Positions 55,874 through 64,000 of a stretch of 64,000 nt of DNA are shown in pieces. The position numbers and the translations under genes are program-made. The stretch's first letter is position 1; every line of letters begins with the position of its first letter. This DNA is from Hymenobacter sp. DG25A (lineage in GTDB: Bacteria; Bacteroidota; Bacteroidia; Cytophagales; Hymenobacteraceae), in contig NZ_CP012623.1 in NCBI RefSeq assembly GCF_001280305.1, positions 3,713,137-3,777,136 on the forward strand, in the 5' to 3' direction. The notes under the pieces are model-generated. The model did not search any database. It saw only the letters and a list, made by a program, of their open reading frames with translations, and was not told the DNA's origin.

Positions 55874-58786
55874 ATGCGTTTGTTGTTCTGGGGTGTGGTG
55901 TTGGGGTTGTGCACGGCGCTGCCGTCCCGGGTGGTAGCGCAGCAGTTTCCGGTTCTCGACCAAAACCCGCCTTCCCTACGCTGGCAGGAGCTGCGCAGCC
56001 CGCATTTCCGGCTGCTCTACCCCGCCGGCAGCGAGCAGCCCACCCAGCGCACCCTCCGGCGGCTGGAGCAGGTGTATGAGCCGGTGAGCAGCTCCCTGGG
56101 CGTGCGGCCCCGCCCGCTTACGCTGGTGCTGCAAACGCAAACCACCGTCAGCAACGGTTTTGTCACCATCCTGCCCCGGCACTCCGAGTTTTTTACCACG
56201 CCCGCTCAGGACCCCTTTCTGTCCGGCACGCTTGATTGGCTGGACCAGCTGGCGGTGCACGAGTTTCGGCACGTGGTGCAGTTTGAGAAGCCACACCAGG
56301 GCCTTTCCGAAGTAGCCTACCGGCTGTTTGGCTACGGCGGCCTGGGCGCTACCACCTTGGGCGTGCCCGATTGGTTTGCTGAAGGCGACGCCGTAGGCAC
56401 GGAAACCATTCTCACGCGCAGTGGCCGGGGCCGTATTCCTAATTTCGATGTAGAGCTGCGCGCCAACCTGCTGGCCGGGCGGCGCTACTCCTACCCCAAA
56501 GCCGTGGCCGGCTCCTTCCGCGACAATGTGCCCAATCACTACGTGCTGGGCTATTTCCTGACCACCTACGCCAAGCGCCGCTACGGCCCCGATGTGTGGA
56601 GCAACGTGCTCAACCGGTACTACCAGTTTCCGGCGTATCCGTTTTCGTTTTCCAACAGCCTGCGGCGCACCACCGGCCTGCGTACGGAAGACCTATATGC
56701 CCGCACCATGGCCGAGCTGGACTCCACCTGGCGCCGCCAGCAGCAGGACCTGCGCCCCACCCCCGCCACCGACCTTTCTGTGCAACCGGAGCGCAAAGTA
56801 TTCACTCAATATCAATACCCCCAATACCTCACCGACAGCACCCTGCTGGCCCTGAAAAGCGGCTTGGGCGATATTTCCCAGCTGGTGCTGCTCAGCCGGC
56901 GGGGCACGGAGCGCAGGGTGCACGTGCCCGGCCTGCTGAATAACCCGGAAATGCTTTCCGTGGGCGGCGGGAAAGTATGCTGGCCCGAGTTTCGGTACCA
57001 CGTGCGCTGGGGCCAACAGGTGTTTTCTGAGCTGCGCATTCTGGACGTGGCCACCGGCAAACTCACCCGCCTGGCACCCGGCACCCGCTACACCGCCGCG
57101 GCCCTTTCCCCGGATGGCACGCGCCTGCTGGCTGTTACTACCAATACCGCTTACCAGACGCAGCTGCTGGTGCTGGATGCCAACACCGGTCAGATTCTAC
57201 GGACCCTGGATAACCCGGAGCGCAACTTCTATCAGCAGCCGCGCTGGCTGGCTGATGGCCGCACGGCCGTGGCCGTGGCGCTGAAGCCCCACGGCAAAAC
57301 CCTGGAGCTGCTGAACACGGAAACCGGCCAGCGCCGGGAACTGTTGCCGGTAGCCGGCCTCAATGTGAGCCACCCGCAGCCCTGGCAGGGCTATGTGCTG
57401 TATAACTCGCCGCAGTCCGGCATCGACAATATCTATGCGGTGCACTTGGCCACCGGGCGCACCTTTCAGGTTACTTCCCGGCCGCTGGGCGCCTACCATG
57501 CCGCCGTTGCGCCCGATGGCCGCCACCTGGCTTTTCATGAGTTTGAAGCCACCGGCAGCCGCATCCGGGAAATGCCGCTGGATACCACCCAGTGGCAGCC
57601 CGTAGCCACCGCCGCGCACGACCCCGCCGCCTACGCCGAGCCCCTGACGCAGACGGACGCCGGCGCCCGCACAGTAGGCGCCATCCTCCCGCTCGATTCA
57701 GTAGGGGCTGGTGAGAAGACCATAGCCGGCAGCCGCCCGTACCGCCCGCTGGCGCATGCTTTCAATATTTATGGCTGGGGCCTGGTGCAGTCGCCGGCCG
57801 GCAGTGGGCTGAGCGTGGGCGTTCGGTCCCAGGATATGTTGAATACTCTGCAGGCTGTAGCCGGCCTGGGCTTCAACCAGACGGAGCGCACCGGTAATGC
57901 GTTTGCCACCCTAAGCTACCAGGGCCTGTTTCCGGTACTGGATGCCACCGTAGAGCGCGGCCAGCGCCGGGAATCCCTGTACATTGATGCGGAGGGGCCT
58001 CTCGATAGCCTGCGTATGGACCGTTGGAATTATACCAGCTTCACGGTAGGGGGGCGTTTGCCGCTACAGCTCACCCGCTCACGGTTTTTACAGGGCTTGA
58101 CGGTGGGCTCCTACTATGTAGGACAGCAGGTGAGCGGCTACCAGCTGCCAGTGCGCCGCTACACGGAGGTAGACAATACCGGGCTGCATGCCGTGGCCAG
58201 CTCGGTTTCCTACTACCGCCTGCTGCGCCAGAGCAAGCGGGATGTGGCCCCGCGCTGGGGGCAAACACTGCTGACTACCTGGCGCACCACGCCCTTTAGC
58301 ACCGGCCTGCGCGCCGCCCAGGTAGCGGCCCAAGGCAGCGCCTATTTCCCAGGTGTGGGCAAGCATCATTCGCTGCGCCTGCGGGCGGGGTATCAGTGGC
58401 AAAAAATGAACGACTACCGGTTTAGCGCGGCCGTATTCTTCCCCCGGGGCCAGGACTACCGCAGCTTTGCCAACCTGGCCACCGCCAGCCTGGAATACCG
58501 TCTGCCCCTGGCCGATACTGACTGGAGCTTAGGCCGCTGGCTATACATCCAGCGCATTAAGGCGGCGGCATTTTACGATGTGGCCGAGGGCCGTACGCAA
58601 ATAAAGGGCCTGGACGGTACCTCCCGTACCAGCCAGGCCAGCTACCGCACGGTGGGGGCAGATATTTCCTTCGTGTTTAATCCGCTGCGGCTGCGCACGC
58701 CTTTGGAAGTCGGGGTGCGCACCATCTACAATGCGCAAACCGGGGAATGGCTGATACAGCCGCTGGTATTGGATATCGGTTTTTAA
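55874..58786 (+). CDS. Exported metalloprotease-like, TolB-propeller and beta-barrel protein
   Basis: A 970-residue protein with a signal peptide (1-22). Residues about 35-300 contain a gluzincin site: HEFRH at 129-133 (HExxH) and Glu170 in VPDWFAEGDAVG. The middle part (about 300-620) has WD40/TolB-like blades (AALSPDGTRLLAVTT, PRWLADGRTAVAVALK, AAVAPDGRHLAFHEF). The rest (about 650-970) has alternating strands and ends IQPLVLDIGF, a C-terminal Phe, like an outer-membrane barrel. The three parts suggest a surface or periplasmic enzyme tethered by its own barrel. ATG 55874 was chosen for the signal peptide. Substrate is unknown. Confidence 0.85.
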   Translation: MRLLFWGVVLGLCTALPSRVVAQQFPVLDQNPPSLRWQELRSPHFRLLYPAGSEQPTQRTLRRLEQVYEPVSSSLGVRPRPLTLVLQTQTTVSNGFVTILPRHSEFFTTPAQDPFLSGTLDWLDQLAVHEFRHVVQFEKPHQGLSEVAYRLFGYGGLGATTLGVPDWFAEGDAVGTETILTRSGRGRIPNFDVELRANLLAGRRYSYPKAVAGSFRDNVPNHYVLGYFLTTYAKRRYGPDVWSNVLNRYYQFPAYPFSFSNSLRRTTGLRTEDLYARTMAELDSTWRRQQQDLRPTPATDLSVQPERKVFTQYQYPQYLTDSTLLALKSGLGDISQLVLLSRRGTERRVHVPGLLNNPEMLSVGGGKVCWPEFRYHVRWGQQVFSELRILDVATGKLTRLAPGTRYTAAALSPDGTRLLAVTTNTAYQTQLLVLDANTGQILRTLDNPERNFYQQPRWLADGRTAVAVALKPHGKTLELLNTETGQRRELLPVAGLNVSHPQPWQGYVLYNSPQSGIDNIYAVHLATGRTFQVTSRPLGAYHAAVAPDGRHLAFHEFEATGSRIREMPLDTTQWQPVATAAHDPAAYAEPLTQTDAGARTVGAILPLDSVGAGEKTIAGSRPYRPLAHAFNIYGWGLVQSPAGSGLSVGVRSQDMLNTLQAVAGLGFNQTERTGNAFATLSYQGLFPVLDATVERGQRRESLYIDAEGPLDSLRMDRWNYTSFTVGGRLPLQLTRSRFLQGLTVGSYYVGQQVSGYQLPVRRYTEVDNTGLHAVASSVSYYRLLRQSKRDVAPRWGQTLLTTWRTTPFSTGLRAAQVAAQGSAYFPGVGKHHSLRLRAGYQWQKMNDYRFSAAVFFPRGQDYRSFANLATASLEYRLPLADTDWSLGRWLYIQRIKAAAFYDVAEGRTQIKGLDGTSRTSQASYRTVGADISFVFNPLRLRTPLEVGVRTIYNAQTGEWLIQPLVLDIGF

Positions 58787-58798
58787 ACTTCCTGCCGG

Positions 58799-59269
58799 CT
58801 ACATAGCAGGCGGCAGAGGCGAGGCCGCTGAAGCCGTGAGGGAGCTGGCCGGAGCGGGCATGGTTTCAAATACCAGCCGGGGCTGTGGGTGGCTGTCATC
58901 AAACAGATACAGACAGCCATTATGGGTGCGGTAGCGGGTCGCCTGCTGTAGCAGATTCACGTAGTCCAGCTCCAGCCGCACGGCTTCATCGTTGCAGTGC
59001 AGCATGGCCGCAATAACGTGGGTAAGCGCCCGCACCCGCAGCTCCAGAGAAGGCCGGAAACTACCTTCACTATCCAGCTGGCCCGGTAAGGCACCCTTCC
59101 AGGCGGTGGCTGATTGAAAGCCCGGGCTGGAAATGTGTAGTCGCACCGGCTTCCCATCTATGGTTTGCAATACCCAGGGTTGGGTAGGAACAGGCTCCAT
59201 GACCTGTGCCCACCAGCTGCCGACAAGCAGCAGCGACAGGATGCCGGCTATGCTCCAAATATTACGCAT
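58799..59269 (-). CDS. Hypothetical exported or anchored protein
   Basis: A 156-residue protein from ATG 59269 with an N-terminal hydrophobic stretch (IWSIAGILSLLLVGSWWAQV, about 4-23), either a signal peptide or an anchor. The rest contains WVLQTIDGKPVRLHISSPG, ALTHVIAAMLHCNDEAVRLELDYV (split as ALTHVIAAMLHCNDEAV and RLELDYV) and an Ala/Ser/Pro-rich tail. I do not recognise a family. It faces the barrel protein gene tail to tail with 12 bases between stops. Confidence 0.55.
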   Translation of the reverse strand: MRNIWSIAGILSLLLVGSWWAQVMEPVPTQPWVLQTIDGKPVRLHISSPGFQSATAWKGALPGQLDSEGSFRPSLELRVRALTHVIAAMLHCNDEAVRLELDYVNLLQQATRYRTHNGCLYLFDDSHPQPRLVFETMPAPASSLTASAASPLPPAM

Positions 59270-59502
59270 CACAAGTAATTTTAATAATAGCAGATAGTAG
59301 GCTGTCCCTCTATGATACGCACTAAGAAAAAGAGGTTGCATCCGGCCCCTTAAGTCATTCGCAGATTCTGGTTGTGGGCAGTAATAAGATCTTTTACGAA
59401 GGCTAATGAAGGCAGATAAACCTCCGGGTATCAATGACGTACTAAAAATCGTATTATTGCCTCGGGTCATAATTATATACTACACCAATATCAACTTGCT
59501 CT

Positions 59503-59754
59503 ATGAACATGCCACCTACCCTATTACTTTCTGGTCCGCGCCGTGATGGCCCGCATATGCGCACGGAAATCACGGACCGGTTTCGCCATTTTCATGCGCA
59601 TTATCTCGCGGAGAAGGGCAAAAAGGCCATGCTGCAGGCCTACTGCCATGCCCTGAGCCAATGGGTGCAAAACCCTAATACGGACGTGTATCACATCGAA
59701 ATGCTCTTCGACGAAATCAGCCTAGCCGTACAGACTGACGAGTTGAGTGACTAA
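59503..59754 (+). CDS. Small hypothetical protein, 83 aa
   Basis: The 83-residue soluble protein is rich in His, Arg and Met, with a helical middle (TDRFRHFHAHYLAEKGKKAM, then LQAYCHALSQWVQN) and an acidic end (IEMLFDEISLAVQTDELSD). It has no signal, span or family I can name. A bidirectional terminator follows 34 bases after its stop. It stands between two minus-strand genes, so it has its own promoter in the AT-rich 230-base region before it. Confidence 0.55.
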   Translation: MNMPPTLLLSGPRRDGPHMRTEITDRFRHFHAHYLAEKGKKAMLQAYCHALSQWVQNPNTDVYHIEMLFDEISLAVQTDELSD

Positions 59755-59788
59755 TTTCACTTCCCGCACACCCGTGGCCTCACGCACG

Positions 59789-59821
59789 AAAAAGCCCCAT
59801 CCGATGACCGAATGGGGCTTT
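59789..59821. terminator. Bidirectional terminator between the 83-aa gene and msrA
   Basis: AAAAGCCCCAT and ATGGGGCTTT pair around CCGATGACCGA, with A/T runs on both sides, between convergent genes. Confidence 0.75.
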
Positions 59822-59842
59822 GAGGTGTACTGTAAGCTGGTT

Positions 59843-60514
59843 TTACTTCTTGAGCAGCTGCGGGAACTCCCGGGCAAACTGCTGGTAGTGGGGCAAGGAA
59901 ACGTGCTGAATGTAGGGGTTCTCCGGGTGCTTCACCAGGTACTCCTGGTGGTACTGCTCGGCGGGGTAGAAGGCCTTAAAGGGTACTACCTGCGTTACCA
60001 CGGGGCGGCCATAGCGCTTAGAGGCATTCACGCGCTGTATCTCGGCCAGAAGCTGCTCTTTTTCCTGCGGCGTGCGGTAGAAGGCTACCGAACGATATTC
60101 CGGGCCCACATCCGGGTCCTGGCGGTTGAGCGTGGTAGGGTCATGCTGCGCGAAGAATACCTTGGTTAAGGTTTCATAGCTGATGATTTTGGGGTCATAG
60201 TACACCTGTACAGCCTCGGCATGGCCGGTGCTGCCGTGGCCCACCTGCTGGTAGGTAGGGTTGGCGGTGGTGCCGCCGGCGTACCCGGAAATAGCGGCCC
60301 GCACGCCCCGCAGGTTTTCAAACACGTGCTCGGCCCGCCAGAAACAGCCGCTGGCAAAAGTGGCAACCGCCTCGCCGGGCAGTGGCTTGGGCAACGTGGC
60401 AAAACGTTCCCCATCCTGCTCGGCCGCCGCAGTAGCTACCGCGCCCGGCCGGGCATCACAGCTGGCAATGCTCAGCATTGTCAGCACCAGAAAAAACATA
60501 GTCTTCATACGCAT
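59843..60514 (-). CDS. msrA: Peptide-methionine (S)-S-oxide reductase, lipoprotein
   Basis: MsrA reduces methionine S-sulfoxide in proteins. The catalytic Cys lies in FASGCFWRAEHVFENLRGV; the family motifs VSGYAGG-like ISGYAGGTTANPTYQQVG, HAEAVQVYYDP and FFAQHDPTTLNRQDPDVGPEYRS follow. A lipoprotein signal (MFFLVLTMLSIASC, lipobox IASC) precedes it, so it should act on the periplasmic side, repairing envelope proteins. No MsrB domain or gene is adjacent. Three close Met codons offer starts at 60523, 60514 and 60508; 60514 keeps the basic residues of the signal. Confidence 0.93.
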   Translation of the reverse strand: MRMKTMFFLVLTMLSIASCDARPGAVATAAAEQDGERFATLPKPLPGEAVATFASGCFWRAEHVFENLRGVRAAISGYAGGTTANPTYQQVGHGSTGHAEAVQVYYDPKIISYETLTKVFFAQHDPTTLNRQDPDVGPEYRSVAFYRTPQEKEQLLAEIQRVNASKRYGRPVVTQVVPFKAFYPAEQYHQEYLVKHPENPYIQHVSLPHYQQFAREFPQLLKK

Positions 60515-60698
60515 GCCTAACATACGAAGTAGTCCCCCGGTTCGGACTTACTTCTTAGATCCATGTAAAGTAGATTGCAAGGCAAAAAACCATGGAGGCT
60601 TCTGAAGCTTTTCCGAAATACCATACGTACCAACAAAATACAGCCTGAAGCCACATGAAGGCATCCTCTCATCACTAGCCTGGGATAAGGCCCACCCC

Positions 60699-61097
60699 AT
60701 GACGACGAATGTTCTGTACGCTGCCTCCTTTATTTCCATCACCTATGATGCGAAGAAGGGCTGGCTATATGCGCAATGGAAAGGTGAGCTAAACCAGGAG
60801 CGGGTAGAAACCGGCTGCCGTCAACTCACCGAAATCCTGCAGGCTGAGGGCTGCACAAAGATTTTAAACGATAATACCCTGATTACGGCGCCCTGGCCCG
60901 AAGGCCTGATGTGGGGCCGGCAGGTGTGGCTGCCGGAAATAGCGGCGGCCGGGCTGCGCTATATAGCCTGGGTATACTCGCCCCATATCTACAGCCGGCT
61001 AATCTTCGATCTTGTCCAGCCCCACGAGGCCAACATGCCCGTAGTGGCGGCGTTTGATGATGTGGCCACCGCTTATGAGTGGCTAACCCGTCAATAA
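60699..61097 (+). CDS. STAS/SEC14-like small protein, copy 2
   Basis: The 132-residue paralogue of the protein at 55444 has the same layout: ISITYDAKKGWLYAQWKGEL, GCRQLTEILQAEGCTKILND, GRQVWLPEIAAAGLRYIAWV, YSPHIYSRLIFDLV and FDDVATAYEWLTRQ. It is followed at once by a short piece of a third copy (61099-61167), which shows that this locus once held a tandem pair. Divergent from msrA. Function is unknown. Confidence 0.75.
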   Translation: MTTNVLYAASFISITYDAKKGWLYAQWKGELNQERVETGCRQLTEILQAEGCTKILNDNTLITAPWPEGLMWGRQVWLPEIAAAGLRYIAWVYSPHIYSRLIFDLVQPHEANMPVVAAFDDVATAYEWLTRQ

Positions 61098-61098
61098 A

Positions 61099-61167
61099 CC
61101 ATTTGAGAGGTCCTTTTTCGAAGACATTGAAGCCGCCAAAGACTGGCTGCGCAGCCTGCCCAATTAA
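61099..61167 (+). pseudogene. Remnant of the C-terminus of a third STAS/SEC14-like copy
   Basis: The frame reads PFERSFFEDIEAAKDWLRSL then PN and a stop. FFEDIEAAKDWLRSL lines up with the ends of both neighbours, FDDVATAYEWLTRQ and FDDIGTASAWLRQM, and the stop falls at the family's usual place. No start codon or earlier part remains; it begins one base after the intact copy's stop. It is best explained by deletion between tandem copies. Confidence 0.7.
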
Positions 61168-61179
61168 GCGGCCGCGCGG

Positions 61180-62226
61180 CTACATTTCCAGTCGCACCTC
61201 GGTACTGCCAATGGGGTAGCCGGTGCAGGTAAGCACCAGCCCACGGGCGGTTTCCCGGTCGGTCAGCACTTCATTTACTGCCATCCATACCTGCCCGGCC
61301 GTGCAGTGTGCGGCGCACTGGCCGCATTGGCCCGCCTCGCAACTGTAGGGCAGCAGCAGCCCCTGCTGGCGCGCGGCCTGCAGAATGGTGTGCGGGTACT
61401 GCACCAGCAGATGGTGCTCCTGCCCCCGAAACCGCAGCAAAACCCGGTGTGCGTCGGTATCCGGCGGTACGGAGTGGGGCACGGTAGCAGCATCGGGGTT
61501 AAACTGCTCCCGCCGGATGTGGCTGAGCGGCAGGCCTGTTTCGTGGAGGCCGTAAGTGGCCATGCGCATAAAGTTGAGCGGGCCGCACAGGTAAGCCAGC
61601 GTGTCCTCGGGCGGGGCCGTGGTGTAGCGCCGCACCAGCTCTTCCAGCAGTTCTTTGTACAGCCGCGCCCGGGCCAGGTCAGGGTTGTTGCTATAAAGCA
61701 TTTCCAGGTGCAGGCGCTCCGGAAACAGCCGGGCCAGCGCCAGCAGGGGCTCCCGAAAAATGGTGCTTTCGGGGGTGCGGTTACTGTACAGCAGCAGCAC
61801 GCGCAGGTGCGGGTGGGCGTGCAGCACCGTTTTCAGCAGCGCAAAAATGGGCGTGATGCCACTGCCTGCCGCTACCAGCACCAGCTGCTGAAAATCCTCA
61901 ATGTCCGGGGGCAGCGTGAAAAAGCCGGCCGCGCCTATGGTGGACAGCGTGTCGCCGGGCTGGGCGTGGTCAATGAGCCGGCGCGATATCAGCCCGTTTT
62001 CAACCCGCTTTACCGTAATGCTGAGGGGCTCGTGCAGCACCGGGGCCGAGCTGATGGAGTAGGAGCGGCGCACTTCCCGCCCGTATACCTGGTGCACCAG
62101 CGTGAGATATTGCCCGGCCTGGTAGGGCAGCACCGTGCCGGCCGGCACCTCCAGCACAAAAGTTTTTACATCCGCAGTTTCCTGCCGGATGGCCCAGATA
62201 GTGAGCAGCTGATCAGCAGAAGTCAT
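61180..62226 (-). CDS. PaaE-like ferredoxin reductase with C-terminal 2Fe-2S domain
   Basis: The 348 residues are in the order FAD domain (RRSYSISS), NAD(P) domain (VAAGSGITPIFALLK, LYSNRTPES, LCGPLNFM) and a plant-type ferredoxin domain (LPYSCEAGQCGQCAAHC, later LTCTGYP). The four Cys follow C-x4-C-x2-C-x29-C. Such proteins pass electrons from NAD(P)H to a partner oxygenase or desaturase. No oxygenase gene is adjacent, so the partner is elsewhere. ATG 62226 starts close to the FAD domain; an upstream lead of 23 codons is Pro/Arg-rich and doubtful. Confidence 0.9.
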   Translation of the reverse strand: MTSADQLLTIWAIRQETADVKTFVLEVPAGTVLPYQAGQYLTLVHQVYGREVRRSYSISSAPVLHEPLSITVKRVENGLISRRLIDHAQPGDTLSTIGAAGFFTLPPDIEDFQQLVLVAAGSGITPIFALLKTVLHAHPHLRVLLLYSNRTPESTIFREPLLALARLFPERLHLEMLYSNNPDLARARLYKELLEELVRRYTTAPPEDTLAYLCGPLNFMRMATYGLHETGLPLSHIRREQFNPDAATVPHSVPPDTDAHRVLLRFRGQEHHLLVQYPHTILQAARQQGLLLPYSCEAGQCGQCAAHCTAGQVWMAVNEVLTDRETARGLVLTCTGYPIGSTEVRLEM

Positions 62227-62319
62227 TTGGCCGCCAAAATACGCAGGATGCCCCATACCGGGCCGTGGGGCCGGCCGCCGCGGCGGCAAACTCATCCGGT
62301 AGAATACCTACTCTGAGTA

Positions 62320-62350
62320 TTGATGTCGGCTGCTGACGAATGTATCTTGG
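62320..62350 (+). promoter_or_regulatory. Promoter of the YitT gene with a structured leader
   Basis: TTG (62320-62322), 20 bases, then TATCTTGG (62343-62350), one mismatch to TAnnTTTG. The leader of about 100 bases would begin near 62357 and holds two hairpins: ACACCG/CGGTGT (62362-62386) and CCGGCCC/GGGCCGG (62400-62415). No known riboswitch was recognised. Confidence 0.45.
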
Positions 62351-62458
62351 TAGCGTTCCTGACACCGTGCGCGCGCTATGCGGTGTGTTTACGTAAGGGC
62401 CGGCCCCTGGGCCGGTGCATGTGCTGTCGATGCTTACCGCACGTTTTCTCTCTGAGTC

Positions 62459-63580
62459 ATGCTAGTTCAATCCTACCCTCCGGCCGTGGCTACCCGTAGC
62501 CTCGACGGAGCCCCCATCACAACCAAAGAGCCTCCGCCCCTGGTTTCTGAGCCAGCGTTATTAGAGTTGTTGCGCGATAATGGGCAGATGCAGCCCCTGC
62601 CTCAGGCCCAGACCCTGGAAATGCCGCCCGTACCCGCCCCACTACCGGTGGCAGAACCCGCGCAGGCTCCCAGGCTGCGTCATAAGCCAATTAAGGCCAT
62701 CCGGTTTTACCTGCTCTCCAAGCGCTGGCTGCTGCGTCTGCTGCTGCAATCCGCCATCATTCTGGGTGGGGTGTTTTCAGCAGCTTTGGGTTTGAAAGGC
62801 TTTTTGCTGCCCAATGGCTTCATTGATGGCGGCGTAACCGGTATTTCCCTGCTGGTTAGTCAGCTGACCGGTATTTCTCTTTCCTTACTGATTGTTGTTA
62901 TTAACATTCCTTTTATTGTGCTGGGCTACTTTCAGATAGGCCGCGAATTCGCCCTGAAAAGCCTGGGTGCTATTTTTGCACTAGCTCTGGTACTGTTATT
63001 CGTAACGTTCCCCACGCTCACCCACGATAAGCTGCTGATTGCAGTATTCGGCGGGTTTTTCCTGGGCGGGGGCATTGGCCTGGCCGTACGCGGCGGGGCC
63101 GTGCTGGACGGTACCGAAATTCTAGCCGTGTATATCAGCAGGCGCCTGCCGCTCACTATGGGCGACATCATCCTGATCATTAATATATTTATCTTCGGTA
63201 TTGCAGCCTGGCTGCTTTCCATTGAAACCGCCCTGTTCTCCATCCTGGCCTATCTGGCCGCTGCCCGCACCGTCGATTTTATTGTAGTGGGCATTGAGGA
63301 GTATACCGGGGTTACAATTATCTCGCCCCACAGCGAAGCCATCCGGGAAATGATAACCGACAAAATGCACCGCGGTGCTACCATTTACACCTGTAACCGG
63401 GGCTATGGTACCCATGGCGCGCACCTGCGCAGCGTCGATGTCATCTTTACCGTGATAACGCGCCTGGAGGTGACGCAGCTGAGCAATGAGATTAACAAGA
63501 TTGACACGGAAGCCTTTGTGGTGATGCAAAAAGTGCGCGATGCCCGCGGGGGGCTGATGAAGCGACGCCCCTTGCGGTAA
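62459..63580 (+). CDS. YitT family membrane protein with DUF2179 domain
   Basis: In this 373-residue protein, residues about 92-285 hold five or six spans of the YitT (DUF161) membrane domain, including GLKGFLLPNGFIDGGVTGIS, FFLGGGIGLAVRGGAVLDGTE and YISRRLPLTMGDIILIINI. Residues about 290-373 form a DUF2179 domain (HRGATIYTCNRGYGT, LSNEINKIDTEAFVVMQKV), proposed to bind small molecules in the cytoplasm. The N-terminal 75 residues are Pro/Gln-rich and absent from ordinary YitT proteins (about 290 residues). Substrate is unknown. Confidence 0.88.
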   Translation: MLVQSYPPAVATRSLDGAPITTKEPPPLVSEPALLELLRDNGQMQPLPQAQTLEMPPVPAPLPVAEPAQAPRLRHKPIKAIRFYLLSKRWLLRLLLQSAIILGGVFSAALGLKGFLLPNGFIDGGVTGISLLVSQLTGISLSLLIVVINIPFIVLGYFQIGREFALKSLGAIFALALVLLFVTFPTLTHDKLLIAVFGGFFLGGGIGLAVRGGAVLDGTEILAVYISRRLPLTMGDIILIINIFIFGIAAWLLSIETALFSILAYLAAARTVDFIVVGIEEYTGVTIISPHSEAIREMITDKMHRGATIYTCNRGYGTHGAHLRSVDVIFTVITRLEVTQLSNEINKIDTEAFVVMQKVRDARGGLMKRRPLR

Positions 63581-63591
63581 GGCCCTCCTTC

Positions 63592-64000
63592 CTATTTGCG
63601 GAAGGGGTGCCGCCCCGCCGCCAGGCGCTCGGCCAGCTCTACGGCCCGCCGGGCCCGGGTTTCGGGTAGCTTGGCGGTGCCTACGTGTTGGGCCATGGCC
63701 CGCCGCATACTTCCGCGGTGCTGCTGAAATTCCGCCTCCGCCTCCGGCCATGCGGCCAATGCCTCGGCTAGTTCGTCGGGCAGGTCTACGTGGTCGGGGG
63801 TGGGGTCGGGATTTAGCGTGAGGGTTACGGACTGGCCCAGCTGCACACCAGCGGCCTGGCAGAGGACTTTGTTGATCATCAGAAACCGCTCCCCCGTCTT
63901 CATGGGCAGCAAGCCCAGGCGCACGGGGTGCCCGTTGAGGGTGCCCGCCACGCGGCGCGTTGTTTTTCCGCCCAGTGCCTCTACCACCGGCAGGGCACCA
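63592..64000 (-). CDS. YdeI/OmpD-associated family protein, N-terminally incomplete
   Basis: The frame runs from the right edge of the window to the stop at 63592; the true start lies beyond the edge. The first visible part resembles DUF1905 (VEALGGKTTRRVAGTLNGHP, later MINKVLCQAAGVQLGQSVTL). The rest has the YdeI/OmdA C-terminal pattern (LPDELAEALAAWPEAEAEFQ, then ETRARRAVELAERLAAGRHP). A GTG at 63987 could be an internal codon rather than the start. Family members are small cytoplasmic proteins, sometimes annotated as bacteriocin-protection proteins, of unclear role. Confidence 0.75.
   Translation of the reverse strand, partial: GALPVVEALGGKTTRRVAGTLNGHPVRLGLLPMKTGERFLMINKVLCQAAGVQLGQSVTLTLNPDPTPDHVDLPDELAEALAAWPEAEAEFQQHRGSMRRAMAQHVGTAKLPETRARRAVELAERLAAGRHPFRK

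Noticed and set aside
61306-62316. A 336-codon plus-strand frame opposite the PaaE-like reductase
   Set aside because: Shadow of the reductase, with its Val/Gln/His-rich reverse translation.
1-64000. Prophage, insertion sequence or integrative element
   Set aside because: No transposase, integrase, phage structural gene or tRNA-linked direct repeat was seen; the only mobile-like features are the short palindromic elements.

Overview
The window is about 60% GC and reads as a chromosomal segment of a Bacteroidota member of the Cytophagales/Hymenobacteraceae type, most likely Hymenobacter. The grounds are: type IX secretion (T9SS) C-terminal sorting domains, promoters of the form TTG-N19-TAnnTTTG, outer-membrane proteins with large beta-barrels, an HD-PycTM fusion protein, and intergenic inverted-repeat elements of the kind scattered through such genomes. 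No phage, insertion sequence or CRISPR array was seen. The genus is inferred from gene content, not from a marker gene.

Layout. (1) 1-3.9 kb: the start of an FAD oxidoreductase, a T9SS sorting-domain-only protein, a lipoprotein endonuclease, a DUF4468-like exported protein, several very small ORFs and a candidate small RNA. (2) 3.9-17.3 kb: a nucleotide-biosynthesis cluster on one strand: PyrD-like, pyrF, pyrE, purL, purQ, purC, [NTF2-like, Vat-like acetyltransferase], purD, purN, purF, purM. It covers the late steps of UMP synthesis and most of the route from PRPP to SAICAR. It is broken by palindromic repeats and by a two-gene insert. (3) 17.6-21.9 kb: a Gfo/Idh/MocA oxidoreductase with a hidden Tat motif, an orphan AT-rich gene, pncB and a PAS-LuxR regulator. 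(4) 22.0-32.9 kb: an efflux module consisting of an HlyD adaptor, a TolC channel, a MacB/LolD-type ATPase, an ECF sigma factor and two FtsX-type permeases. It is followed by a sigma54-dependent response regulator and an NtrB-like histidine kinase. Both efflux transcription units carry the same upstream architecture at identical spacing: a TGTCCA-N4-TGGACA palindrome, an IHF-like site and a -24/-12-like promoter.

(5) 32.9-37.5 kb: a DUF1345 membrane protein, a NarL-type regulator, tRNA-Arg(CCU), and a cyclase-fold DUF2652 protein facing an HD-PycTM (Pycsar-effector-like) membrane protein. (6) 37.7-47.6 kb: a metallophosphoesterase fused to a beta-barrel, another barrel protein, ppk1, a SixA-like phosphatase, hflX and a cytochrome c lipoprotein. 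(7) 47.6-64 kb: envelope and general metabolism genes (GT4 glycosyltransferase, rfbC, murF, an FG-GAP/T9SS protein, a nitrilase, an aminotransferase, an HExxH-propeller-barrel protein, msrA, a PaaE-like reductase, a YitT protein and a YdeI-like protein), plus two paralogous STAS/SEC14-like genes with a third-copy remnant.

The most interesting signals are the duplicated sigma54 control region that ties the regulator to its efflux operons, and the cyclase-fold/PycTM gene pair. Next come a PyrD homologue lacking its catalytic loop, nested palindromic repeats, and a Tat signal that extends upstream of the only normal start codon. Start codons were re-chosen in many genes where a signal peptide, promoter or family length argued for an internal start.
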